Assembly (NCBI GenBank): GCA_000320605.2
Contig: KB445827.1
Span: 49,829-104,989, forward strand
DNA: 55,161 nt
Reading direction: 5' to 3'
DNA from: Gelatoporia subvermispora B
Taxonomy: Eukaryota; Basidiomycota; Agaricomycetes; Polyporales; Gelatoporiaceae
Positions 12,546-22,649 of the stretch are shown here, piece by piece. A program made the translations under genes and the position numbers. Within the stretch, counting starts at the first letter, position 1; every line of letters begins with the position of its first letter. A model generated the notes under the pieces. That model was given only the letters and a program-made list of their open reading frames with translations, was not told the origin of the DNA and ran no database searches.

Positions 12546-13006
12546 TCACTCTCCTCCCGTCACTTGTTTGTCTTGTGCATTGATCAAGTCGGCCCTTGAC
12601 TCACGCTCAATCATCTCGACTGCAGAGTTGCATTTTTCACTTGACAGTTGAGTGCTATCGCTGTGGAATAGCCGCATGTATTCCTCAAGGCCGTGCTTCC
12701 ATGCAGGTTTGACACCTCTGTACATATCGTCCAATCCCTCGTCAGCGAACCCGAGTCGAGGCACAATACGGGAGACATGAGATGTTCCTTCCGTTTCCCG
12801 ACCACCTGGGAACCTTGTGAAGTTCAGTTGGGACACCTTAAGCTTCCTTTCTTTATACGTGTCTTGCCCCGCTCTACTGTTCTCTCTGCTTCATCCCGGA
12901 GCGACAGCCTTGGTGCACGCCTCTTCTCATCGTGGGCCACGCCAATTTCAACAAGATCGATAAGTAAACTGTCAAGGCGACGTCCGCAAACCTCGCAAGA
13001 CTGCTC
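12546..13006 (-). pseudogene. Coding-like minus-strand segments, probably a decayed gene
   Basis: Two adjacent minus-strand frames look protein-like. The first runs from 13006 to 12824. It begins EQSCEVCGRRLDSLLIDLVE and continues as a charged helix-like stretch. It is preceded in frame by a TAG at 13007-13009 and, seven codons upstream, an ATG. The second is an ATG frame at 12836-12546 (96 codons) with ADEGLDDMYRGVKPAWKHGL and an acidic/basic C-terminus. The frames overlap out of register and no clean splice joins them. The segment lies head-to-head with the DUF2235-WD40 gene. I do not recognise the family; a relic or a misread small gene are both possible. Confidence 0.3.
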
Positions 13007-13037
13007 CTACGGTTTTACGTCGCTCATCCTTTAAATC

Positions 13038-16000
13038 ATGGACCTCCCAACATCCTCAGCACCGGTTCCACCAACCGCAATCGAGAATCCGTCTGCGGTA
13101 CGTCTCCGCAATCCAGCATATCCTAAGACGTTCTTGGGAGTTTTCTGACAGAGCCGTCTTCCTTTTAGATCGGGAGCTCTGAAGACGTTACACCTGGGCA
13201 AGACGTCCCGCTCAAAGAGCCTTTACACACGAACCCTGAACCTCAGCTTGAAGAAAAAGAGTCCAACATTCGATGCACATGTTCAACAGGCGGTAGGAAC
13301 CTCGTTGTCTGTATCGACGGCACATCGAACCAATTCGGTAAAAACGTACGCAGACACCCTCAGCTTGATCTCTCTCCACTCAAGGGTCTTGTAAACATCG
13401 AAACCATTGCCATATACAGAATACGAACGTCATCGAGCTGTATCGGCTCGTGAAGAAGCGGCCTGATGACGATCAGCTCACTTACTACAACAGCGGGATT
13501 GGGACATACGCCAAACCTTCGTGGAAGTCTCTTCACTATCTCAAGCAGGTTGTCGACCATAAGATTGATTTGGCTATCGCATGGTGCATGCAACCGTTCA
13601 CCTACTTGATCTTGTCACGATGGCTGACAAGTATACTTCCAGGAACTTCGAAACAATCGTCTTGAATGCATATCGATGGTTGTCAGACAAATACCGTGAA
13701 GGAGACAAGATATATCTGTTTGGTAACACGATGTGTCTCTATTCACAGGTAAATTCGCCTGACCGGACTTGTGGTACAGGATTTTCCCGGGGAGCATACC
13801 AAGTCCGGGTGCTATCTGCAATGATCAACAAGGTACGTATGTAGTAGATGACATTCGGTGACTGGTAACGTATGCTCATAGTACGTCTCTAGGTCGGCTT
13901 GATACATGAAGGAAACGAAGAACAGATTCCTTTGTAGGCCGTTCAATTTTGCGATGTGGGCCAATGTTGACTGGTTCCAGCGCATACGAGCTGTACGCGT
14001 CCTCCGGATCAGATGCCGAGGATTTGGGAGCGCAGCAGCGATGGAGATGGCGGGAGGGAGAAAAGAAGAAATCGGCTGTGAATGCCGCGGTGAGCGGTGC
14101 AGGGAGACGAGCGGACGAAGAGAAAGCTCAAGCTCCCAACCCAATGATTGACAGCAATAAGACTCCCCCCGCATCCGAGACTCCAGCCAGCCGGTTCAAG
14201 GCGACCTTCTCTCGTGATGTCAAGATTCACTTTGTAGGCGTGTGGTATGTTCGCGGTAGCGCGGTGATGTGGATACCAACCCATATTGACGAGGTATTTC
14301 ACAGGGACACTGTATCGTCTGTGGGGGTCGTGCGACACAAGGTGCTTCCTGACACTGCAAACGGGATGAAGCATGTTTGCTATTTCCGCCACGCGCTTGC
14401 TCTCGACGAGCGTCGAGTCAAGTTTCTCCCGGAGTACGTATATCAGGGGCTCTCGGAGTTCGAGAAAACAAAGGTTCGCGCTTCGCAGAGCGGATCTTCC
14501 CACACCAAGGAGGTTTGGTTCGTGGGTACACATTCAGACATGTAGGTGGAAGTTGTCGGTTCAGATTTGCGTACTAATTATTTGTTCCAGTGGTGGCGGA
14601 AATGTCAACAATGAAACGATGGATCGACGGGCTGCGCCACTACGATGGATGTTATACGAGGCGAGCGGCCCGGGCGGTCTGAAGCTCGACGATTGGAGCG
14701 TCAAACAGGAGCCCACGCCCAAGATTTATGAATCCCTGAAGGGGATATGGTGGCTTCTCGAGGTGATGCCGATTAAACATTTGTCCTACGGATCGCAATA
14801 TGGAACACGCAGAAGGTACGTATGTTCTCACACGGCGGTTGCACAGTCTGCGACATTCTAAACAATGAACAGATCACATTTGGGGGCCTCTCGTTGCATC
14901 AAGGACGGCCAGACGTTCCATAGCACCGTACTGGCATCTCTTGAGAACAAAGAGAACAGGTACACTCCTAAGGCAACAATCTCATGGCTCCCTGACTCCG
15001 GTACATATTGGGAGAACTTACGAGGCAGCAATGGAGAGGCGTGGCGCATTGAGCGAGACCTGTACGAGGTCGTGCGCGATGCCATCAAGAAGTTTGAAGA
15101 GAGACCTCAGGAACCCCAGGGCGGCGAGATTGTGTCAATCGACGACTTCCTGAAGAAGTTCGCAAATTGGTCGCGGACCGGTCAGTATAGTCCCTGACAC
15201 TTACAATATGCTGACAGTAACTTGTATTTGGATGCAGAGGAAGGACGTCGAGCACTTCGTGAGAACAAGGCAGTGGAGGCACTTCTAGAAGCTGCGGCGA
15301 GTGTTCTGGACCACCTGAAACCCGAACATTTGGACGCGCTATTGGATACTACCATTCAGATTGCTACTGCGATAGGCACAGAAACGGTGCCGCTGACGAG
15401 CGACTGCCTGCGCTTAATGCGCTTGCTCAGGGAACGCCCCCAATGGCCTCAACTCAGAGATCTCATTCCAAGTATGTGCCAGTTTTCTTAGACATGTATA
15501 CAGAACATCGACACCGTTTTCTAGTGGTACGGACTCTCTTCGTGCTCTCTGGGCATACTGAGGTAGTCCCGTCTGTCTCCATCTCACACGACGGCACTCG
15601 CGTTGCCTCCGGATCGTACGACAAAACAGTGCGCATCTGGGACGCGTCGACAGGAACAGCTGTTGGAAGTCCACTCGACGGGCACAGCGACGTCGTTCGG
15701 TCAGTAGCGTTCTCACCCGACGGCACCCATGTCGTCTCCGGCTCGGCCGACCGCACTATACGCGTTTGGAACCTGGAGACGGGGACCACCGTTGTCGGCC
15801 CCATCAAGGGACACACCGACGATGTGAACTCCGTGGCTTACTCGTCCGATGGCTTGCGAATAGTCTCTGGATCATTCGACGGGACCATCCAGATCTGGGA
15901 CGCAAAGACGGGCGCGGCCGTTGGGGAGCCGCTCAGAGGGCATCAGAACTGGGTGCGGTCTGTGGCATTTTCACCAGATGGCACCCGGATTGCATCAGGC

Positions 16001-16441
16001 GGACGCGACAGAACGGTGCGCATATGGGATGCGGCGACAGGGGCCGCGCTTGGGAGCCCACTCACCGGACATGATTCGCTGGTCTTGTCGGTAGCGTTCT
16101 CACCTGATGGCGCCCATGTCGTCTCGGGCTCGTGGGACGACACTATACGAGTCTGGGATGTGCAGACGGGGGCCACCGTTGTCGGCCCCATTACGGGGCA
16201 CACCGACAGCGTGTGTTATGTGGCTTACTCACCCGACGGCTCGCGCATAGTGTCCGGATCATACGACAGGACCATCCGGATCTGGGACGCAAAGACCGGG
16301 AAGGCCATCAGAAAGCCGCTCACAGGACACGAAGGCCGGGTGTGGTCCGTGGCCTTTTCGCCCGATGGTAAGCGCGTCGTTTCCGGCTCGCTTGATTGTA
16401 CGGTTCGAATTTGGGACGTCGAGGACCTCGTAGTGGAGTAG
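13038..16441 (+). CDS. DUF2235 (Tle1-like) hydrolase fused to a seven-blade WD40 propeller
   Basis: Twelve exons (13038-13097, 13169-13345, 13420-13583, 13643-13722, 13780-13832, 13893-13933, 13981-14244, 14305-14541, 14591-14815, 14873-15180, 15238-15471, 15525-16441) encode 919 residues. Residues about 63-460 are the T6SS Tle1-like/DUF2235 alpha/beta-hydrolase domain: NLVVCIDGTSNQFG at 64-77, nucleophile elbow GFSRGAY with Ser163, acid motif HSDIGGG with Asp358, and probable catalytic His450 in TFHSTV. The Ser-Asp-His set therefore looks complete. Bacterial relatives are phospholipases. After a helical linker, seven WD40 repeats (about 621-917) end the protein with an XWD motif in nearly every blade. 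No NACHT domain lies between them. No signal peptide is seen, so it is probably cytosolic. A propeller sensing a ligand and gating a lipase is inference. Confidence 0.88.
15547..16423 (+). repeat. Seven tandem WD40 repeats with a 387-bp higher-order period
   Basis: The blades are near-identical units of 129 bp. Blades 2-4 and 5-7 match best as triplets: the stretch beginning ACCGTTGTCGGCCCC at 15787 recurs at 16174, 387 bp (three units) later, each followed by a blade ending in ATCTGGGACGCAAAGAC. This points to recent duplication of a three-blade block. Variation is concentrated at a few codons per blade. Confidence 0.85.
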
Positions 16442-18029
16442 TACGTCGTGACGGGTATGCATCTATCGCCTTGGTATCGTATGGGTCGGGCTGTGTTATG
16501 TACGTCTCGTGGTGCTCATACATACTTGAAGTACACTGTGGTCACTCTTAGGCTCGCTATGTATCAGGAAGATGCTGTGTATAAGCTTCGCAATGGAAAG
16601 ACTCTGGTTTGTAGAGATTTCGATGGGCGGATGTGTGCGCACTTGAGCGCTGTACCCGTATCCTGCGTGATCGCAGATGCTCAGTGATTTGCTCACTGTC
16701 ACGCACCATGCATTCGTGCAACATCTGGCGAGACAACGCGCCAAGGATGCATGTATATCAGCGGAGTAATTGATTCATAGAGTGGCTGCACAATGTGGGC
16801 CCGACGGTACCGTGAGTGCGCCAGCATATCGAAACGTCAGCGCATATAGTCAAGTATAAGCTCACTTCAGCTCGACATCTGCACCGTCAGGCCACGAGAG
16901 CACTCTGACATCAATGACATCACTCAGCTTAAGGAAATGACCATTGCATTTGTATGAACTACCATGCGAGAGTGTCGCTCCGTAGGCAATGACAACTCGC
17001 ATCGTGCCCGTAAGACATGTGAGGCTGCAACAATATTCATCCAAAGACATGCAGTCTCCTCGGAGCCGCCTCGTCACGTTCAGACCAGAAGAAAAGCTTG
17101 CGAAACCTTGAAATAAGACATCATTTTTATTAACAGCCCGGGGCTCCGGACAGCCGGAATGCTCTACAAGATGGTCATATCGGGGGAGTCAGAACGCGTC
17201 CACGCTATCTCTCCCCTCTACGTCGTGTTGAACTCAAGACTTGCCCGCGCAAGATATCTCTCATGCGTGCCGTGCAGTACCTCGTGTGGTTATCGGATTG
17301 CCGTTGTGCGGCGGAATTTAGAGTTAAATCTTGTCCCTCAAGAACAATAGTAGTATGCGATGTAATCCATCGCCGATAACACGGGACCAACGAATTACGC
17401 ACTGATGTAGTTCTGGTATGAGAGAGGCCCTGCATGATCTCTTGATTGCGAAGCTCGTCGAAAGACCTTGTACTACAAGCCATGGTTCCCAGTGCACCGT
17501 ATGCAAACCGTCCTGCTGGACGACGGAGACGTGAGTATTCATTACTTGATTGGAGCATACAGTAACACGACTCACTAGCTGACGAATGCTGATGGAGAGC
17601 CAACGGGACGGAGGATTTTGTAGCGTCGGTTTCGTGAGAAGGGACAAGTCAGAAGGCCGACTCACATCGATAGCAAAGCGAACGAGCGTACATACGTGGT
17701 CCCGAAGGAGTTGTCATTATGCTTTCAGCTCTGCGTCGAGGCACGTCTCGTCAGACGCGCGCGTGAACACCCCCACGCGTTTCCGTCAGCCTGTTATCCG
17801 GAGGGGACATGTGCTTGGTGGTGTAGAGAGTATCTTGTCATATTGGTGCTGACGATCGGCGGCTTGGCCTAGTGGGGCACCAGGAGGCTGGAGGTTGGAT
17901 ATGAGCTGGTAGCAACCGACCAGAGGCAGAGCAAGAGTGCAACCTGCGATGTGCGAAGGTGTGGAGCGAGAAGCGGCAAGGTGGTACCATTAATAAGGAA
18001 GGCCTAAGAGCGATATGAACGTGCACAGC
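16442..18029. other. Intergenic, no firm gene
   Basis: A minus-strand frame at 17077-16862 (71 codons, several Cys, ending WPDGADVELK) looks mildly protein-like but lacks a signal peptide, splice partners or a recognised family. Nothing else is supported. Confidence 0.35.
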
Positions 18030-19800
18030 AACAGGAACGCGGGAGCTCTGGTAGTGAGCAGATCGGCAGCCCGACCTGGAGAAGAGCCCATGTAGGGGCG
18101 AGTGAGTGAGCACGAGCGAGCGCGGCTCGAGCCAGCACGCGGCGTGAGTCGAGCGCCGTCTCGATCGACCGATCTCAGATTGAGTTTCGCGCACACGTGC
18201 TCTATCACTTTTGGCTCTCGTTTTGCTCGACCTGCCTCGCTCCCGCAAAGGTCTCACCCCCACTCGTCGTCAACCTCTCTCGACCTGTACCCAGCCTCTC
18301 TGCGCATCCCAGGACGCCTCTCTTATATTATCTCCGTCCACGTCTCCAGGCCTGTATCTGCCCTTGCTAGGTCGACCCAGCCCTTGTCAAGCTGTCCAGC
18401 CAGCTTTCTCCAGCTTTCTCCCGGCCGACCAGCAGCAGCCCCCGAGATTCAGTCCGTCCTCCTCCTCCCCCTCATCTGCCCTGCTCAGCTCACCCAAATC
18501 CCCCACGCTACCACACTTCCGCTGCGCCTGACAAGCCTGGCAGCCCCCATCCGGGTATGTACGCCATCATGAGGGACGCTGGATTTCAATCACGCTCCTA
18601 GCTACCCATTCTCCTCGGAGGAATCGTCTCGCGCGAGGCACGCCGCGCATTTAAACCTCGTCTTCTCTACTCCCCGTTATGCCCGGCTTGACGACCGCCC
18701 CAGGATGTGTCACAACCGCTCACTTGCTTCCTCCCTGTGTCTCCTCATTCCTACCGCATGTGCCTCCTGCCGCTCACCCGACACCGCGCCGGGGTCAATC
18801 CCCGCATTTCCAACACCTGCTCCCCTGTGACGTTGCACACATTGGTCCTTCACCGACATCTTCCAGTGCCGATCCCGCCTCGCGCGCACGCCCCTCGCAT
18901 AGACTTAGCCGCTGACGGGACCTTCTACGTGCGACTCGCGCCCGATACCTCCTGCTTCGGCTCTTTCGCGCACAGCTAAAGCGCGTGCGCTCTGCGTGTC
19001 CTCCCAGCCACCACCGTTGCCCGGTCCTGCTCTCGGCGCGCGGCGCACCGCTTAGCTTCTGTTATCGGACCGCCGCTCCTCAGCACGGCCCATCACCCGC
19101 AGCGCCCAGTCATCGCCATGTCATCCACCACCACCACCCGCCCGACACTGTGCGCAGACACCCGCGCTCGCCCGCCGCCTCTCGCACCGCTGCAACGCAA
19201 TCTACGCGAATGACCGACGCGCAATTCCACGCATCGCCCAGGCCGAGTTAGGAGGAGTCTGCGAAGCACGCGGAGGGAGCTGCGAGGGCGACAGCACAGC
19301 GAAAGCGAGGGCAAATGAACGGGTGAGTCGTTTATCCGTCCTTTCCTTCCTTTCTACTCAGACTTGCACGCCTAGGAGCGACCGCCGCGTCACGCCCCAA
19401 CTCCTCGTGGCGCGACGATTGCGACTCACTGGCATCGGGCGCAGCATGGGCACCGCGCATCTCACTCACGCGCCCGCCACCCCCCCAGGCTCGATCGCTT
19501 CGCAGCGCCGCGTATATGCGCTCGACATCCCAGTACTCAGTCCCCCTCCCTCGGACGCGATCTACTACTGCCTAGCCCTCCCGCTCAGACATTCACACCC
19601 TCCCCACACCCGACAGGCCGCCCTCACGCCGTCCGGCCGTGCCGTGCAGGCCCACACTGGTACGCACTCTAGACCGCGCCGGTGTCCGGCCGTTGGACCA
19701 TCCCGCCGTCGGTCCGTCCTCGCGCCGTGCTCCCAGCCCACGCACGCACCGACTCCCGCCGTCCGTGCGTTTGCGTCTGGGTGTGTCCTGCAGGACAGGA
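18030..19800 (+). repeat. GC-rich dispersed repeat, copy C
   Basis: Matches copy A over nearly its full length and copy B over the first two thirds. Examples are 18165-18190 (CCGATCTCAGATTGAGTT), 18620-18710 (GGAGGAATCGTCTCGCGCGA), 18870-19150 and 19375-19530. It forms the upstream part of the second permease unit. ORFs are not conserved between copies. Confidence 0.65.
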
Positions 19801-20078
19801 TGTCGTTGTATAGTACATTCTTACGACGACGCTACCTCAAAGTGACACGATTAGCACTTGCAGCCTTTATTAGATTGTCGCGATTCTAATGAACACCTTT
19901 CCGCGCAGTGAACTTCGGGTCTGAGACCACCTCCCGGTACTGCAGCGGGAACGCTGTGGGACGGCGGCCGCAGCACACGGAAGTGAGAATCAGATAGAAG
20001 GATGAATCGCAACGTATTGTTTATCGTCGCGGTCATGGCAAGTTACACCTTTGATGCCGTTCAATGCGGTGTGCTGCC

Positions 20079-20086
20079 CACGTGAC
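20079..20086 (+). promoter_or_regulatory. Conserved CACGTGAC E-box upstream of second MFS gene
   Basis: Same octamer and nearly the same spacing to the ATG (233 bp) as in paralogue 1. It is followed by GGTGACGTGGG, adding a second ACGTG-type core five bases further on. Confidence 0.45.
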
Positions 20087-20181
20087 GGTGACGTGGGTGT
20101 TAGAGGACGCCTGAAGCGTTGGATCCTTTATACCGACACCATGGCTGGAGATCTAGCGCACGTGTCGCTGTCATTCTTCAG

Positions 20182-20245
20182 CTATCGAGTGGCGTCCTGC
20201 TCCAACTATCGAGCGGCGTAATGCCACAGCTGTCGAGTAGTGTTT
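20182..20245 (+). repeat. 24-bp tandem array in the second MFS promoter
   Basis: The core CTATCGAG begins at 20182 and 20206, and the variant CTGTCGAG at 20230, a regular 24-bp step. Unit 1 has a single corresponding core (CTATCGGG near 7773). The array ends about 65 bp before the ATG, so it lies in the proximal promoter or 5' UTR. Confidence 0.7.
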
Positions 20246-20311
20246 GATACATAGAGCCGTCGTCAGCCCGCCTGTGAGTCCGTGGTGCATCTGCCACCCA
20301 GCACAGTGACC

Positions 20312-22649
20312 ATGTCAACTATTCTGCCTACTCTTGCTCCCCAGAAGAGAGATGTGCAGAGCGACGACTCTAAGGGGGAGGGCCTCAGCCCAACTATCAG
20401 CATTACATCACTCCGCACACCCATCGAGCTCGGAACTCGCAAATCGTTCTGGCGACGACCGAAAGAGGGCTTAGACAGCATTGCGACACAAGCCTCTGTC
20501 TTTGACATTCCTGCAACTCTTGAGGTTTATCGTCCGGGACCAGCATACGAAAATGTGCACCGGTTCGATCCCGACGCTCGTTGGACCTGGCGTGAGGAAT
20601 ATGTAAGACAGACCGTTTTTCTGGCGCGTCATTCTACTCTAACGTCTTCTGTAGGCTATCGTGCGCAAGATTGACTGGCGGGTGATGGTCTGGGCCTTTA
20701 TCATGTACTTTGCCCTCAACCTCGATCGGTCAAATATCTCTCAGGCCAATACCGATAACTTCTTGCAAGACCTCCACATGACCACCAATGACTTCAATCT
20801 TGGAAACTCACTGTTTCGGGTATGCGTTGGAGAGAATGGGTAGTTGGGAGTATGGCCTTAACATTCTCGCAGCTGTGCTTCCTGATCGCCGAACTCCCTT
20901 CTCAACTGGTATCAAAGCGCATAGGTCCAGACATCTGGATACCCAGCCAGGTAGGCTAGTAGAGACGCTCTCATCTGCGCGGCTCATATTTTCCATCAGA
21001 TGGTGCTCTGGAGTCTAGTTTCAGGCGGTCAGTACTGGCTATCAGGCCGCGCTTCATTCCTAGCTACCAGGTCAGTTGACAGCTATCGAAAGAAATGATT
21101 GCGAACTTCATTGTTGCGCAGATGTCTGCTCGGCTTTATGCAAGGTGGATTCATTCCGGACGTAATCTTATACATGTCGTACTATTACACAAAGACCGAA
21201 CGTAAGTAGCCCACATATGCTCGACATGTATCTCAGCCGTCCGCTTGTAGTTCCAATTCGGATCGCATGGTTCTGGGTATCGTACGGCATGGCGACACTC
21301 GTTGGTGCTTTCCTTGCAACTGGCATTCTTCAGTTACGCCACGTTACTGGAAAAGCGGGCTGGAGATATCTGTTTCTTATCGAAGGCGTCCTAACGTTGC
21401 TAGTGGGATTCGCGTCTTTCTTCATGATGCCGCCAGGCCCGACTCAAACCAAAGCGTGGTATCGGCCAAATGGATGGTTCAACGAACGGTACACACTCGC
21501 ATCTCGAAGGTCTACAGTGCTACTAGCTCATGAAATGACAGCGAGGAGACCGTCATCGTCAATCGAGTTCTCCGCGACGACCCATCCAAATCTGACATGC
21601 ACAACCGGCAGGGACTCACTCTGAAGATGATGTGGAGCAGCCTCAAGGACTGGCGGATGTGGCCACTTTACGTCCTAGGCCTAACATTCATGAGTTCGTC
21701 TTCTCACAGCTCGTACTGCACATTAGGTCGTCTAATGTCTCGCATTCATCAGTACCCGTTACCCCTCCACAAACATACCTCACCCTATCACTGCGTGACC
21801 TCGGCTTCGACACCGTACAGTCCAACCTACTCACTGTTCCCTCAACAGTGCTCGGCATCGTCCTACTGCTAGTAGCTAGCTACGTCAGCGAGATCTGGGA
21901 GAGTCGTATCGCAGTGATTGTCGTCCTCCAGATCTGGGCGTTACCACTCCTTATTGCCCTATATACCTTCAACGAGCATACATCGCAATGGGTTTACTTT
22001 GTCGTGATTACCCTGATCACTGGTTACCCAAACACCCATCCTATCCAGGTCGCATGGGCTTCAACAAACTCCAACAGCGTAGGTACACGTACGGTTTCGG
22101 CGTCCATGTATAATATGTTCGCTCAGATGGGCACCATGATATCGGTAGGACCAAATCCTTCATTATGTACCTACGTCTCACATTCTCGCATCTGAACTAT
22201 TCAGTCATACGTCTACCGGGCAGATGATGCTGTGAGTCTCGTTGTTTTTCTGCCCGACTTCCGCTAAATTTATGCGCCTTGACAGCCGCTCTGTATGCTA
22301 TCACAGTGCCTGGTGGAGACGTGCTAGCTGACGGGCCCATCTGCAGACAAACGAGGTAACAGAGCGCTCATTGGGATTACCGTGTTGAACCTTGTCCTCT
22401 ACCTATTCACGTATTTCCTCTACCGGGGGATTAACATACGTAGGGATAAGATCTGGAGGTCTTGGAGTCCGGAGGTACGTCCAGAGGGCGTTGAGTGTCT
22501 CCACTCAAGGTTGACTCTGACTCTCAGGAACAAAGAAAATATCTTGATACAACGACCGACAAGGTACACATCCCACTCTGTCTTACGACGCCAGATGGCT
22601 CACATTACTACAGGGCAGTGAGAAAGTCAACTTTCGCTTTGCGTATTGA
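20312..22649 (+). CDS. MFS anion/allantoate permease (Dal5/TNA1-like), paralogue 2
   Basis: Exons: 20312-20602, 20655-20819, 20873-20950, 21000-21070, 21122-21201, 21251-21488, 21542-21693, 21753-22144, 22205-22231, 22286-22292, 22347-22474, 22528-22563, 22614-22649. The product is 566 residues, colinear with paralogue 1. The same permease signatures are present: [68 protein letters not shown]. Intron 7 is 59 nt here (60 in paralogue 1), which confirms it is a real intron because retention would shift the frame. The 7-nt exon 10 is kept. Differences are mostly conservative, so both copies are probably functional plasma-membrane transporters of unknown, possibly diverging, substrate preference. 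Confidence 0.9.

Larger units (their letters stand above)
18030..22649 (+). repeat. Segmental duplication, unit 2 (repeat block plus MFS gene)
   Basis: Second unit of the direct duplication described for 5725-10204. Exon lengths of the permease are identical to unit 1, and intron lengths differ by at most a few bases. The promoter region contains an extra 24-bp tandem array absent from unit 1. Confidence 0.8.

Noticed and set aside
15443..15524. Start of a separate WD40-only gene at 15443
   Set aside because: The frame before 15525 contains an intron (GTATGTGCC..TTTCTAG) that joins the WD40 exon in frame to the DUF2235 part, so it is one gene.
17870..17950. tRNA-like start (GGCTTGGCCTAGTGG)
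   Set aside because: No matching acceptor stem, anticodon arm or T-loop follows.
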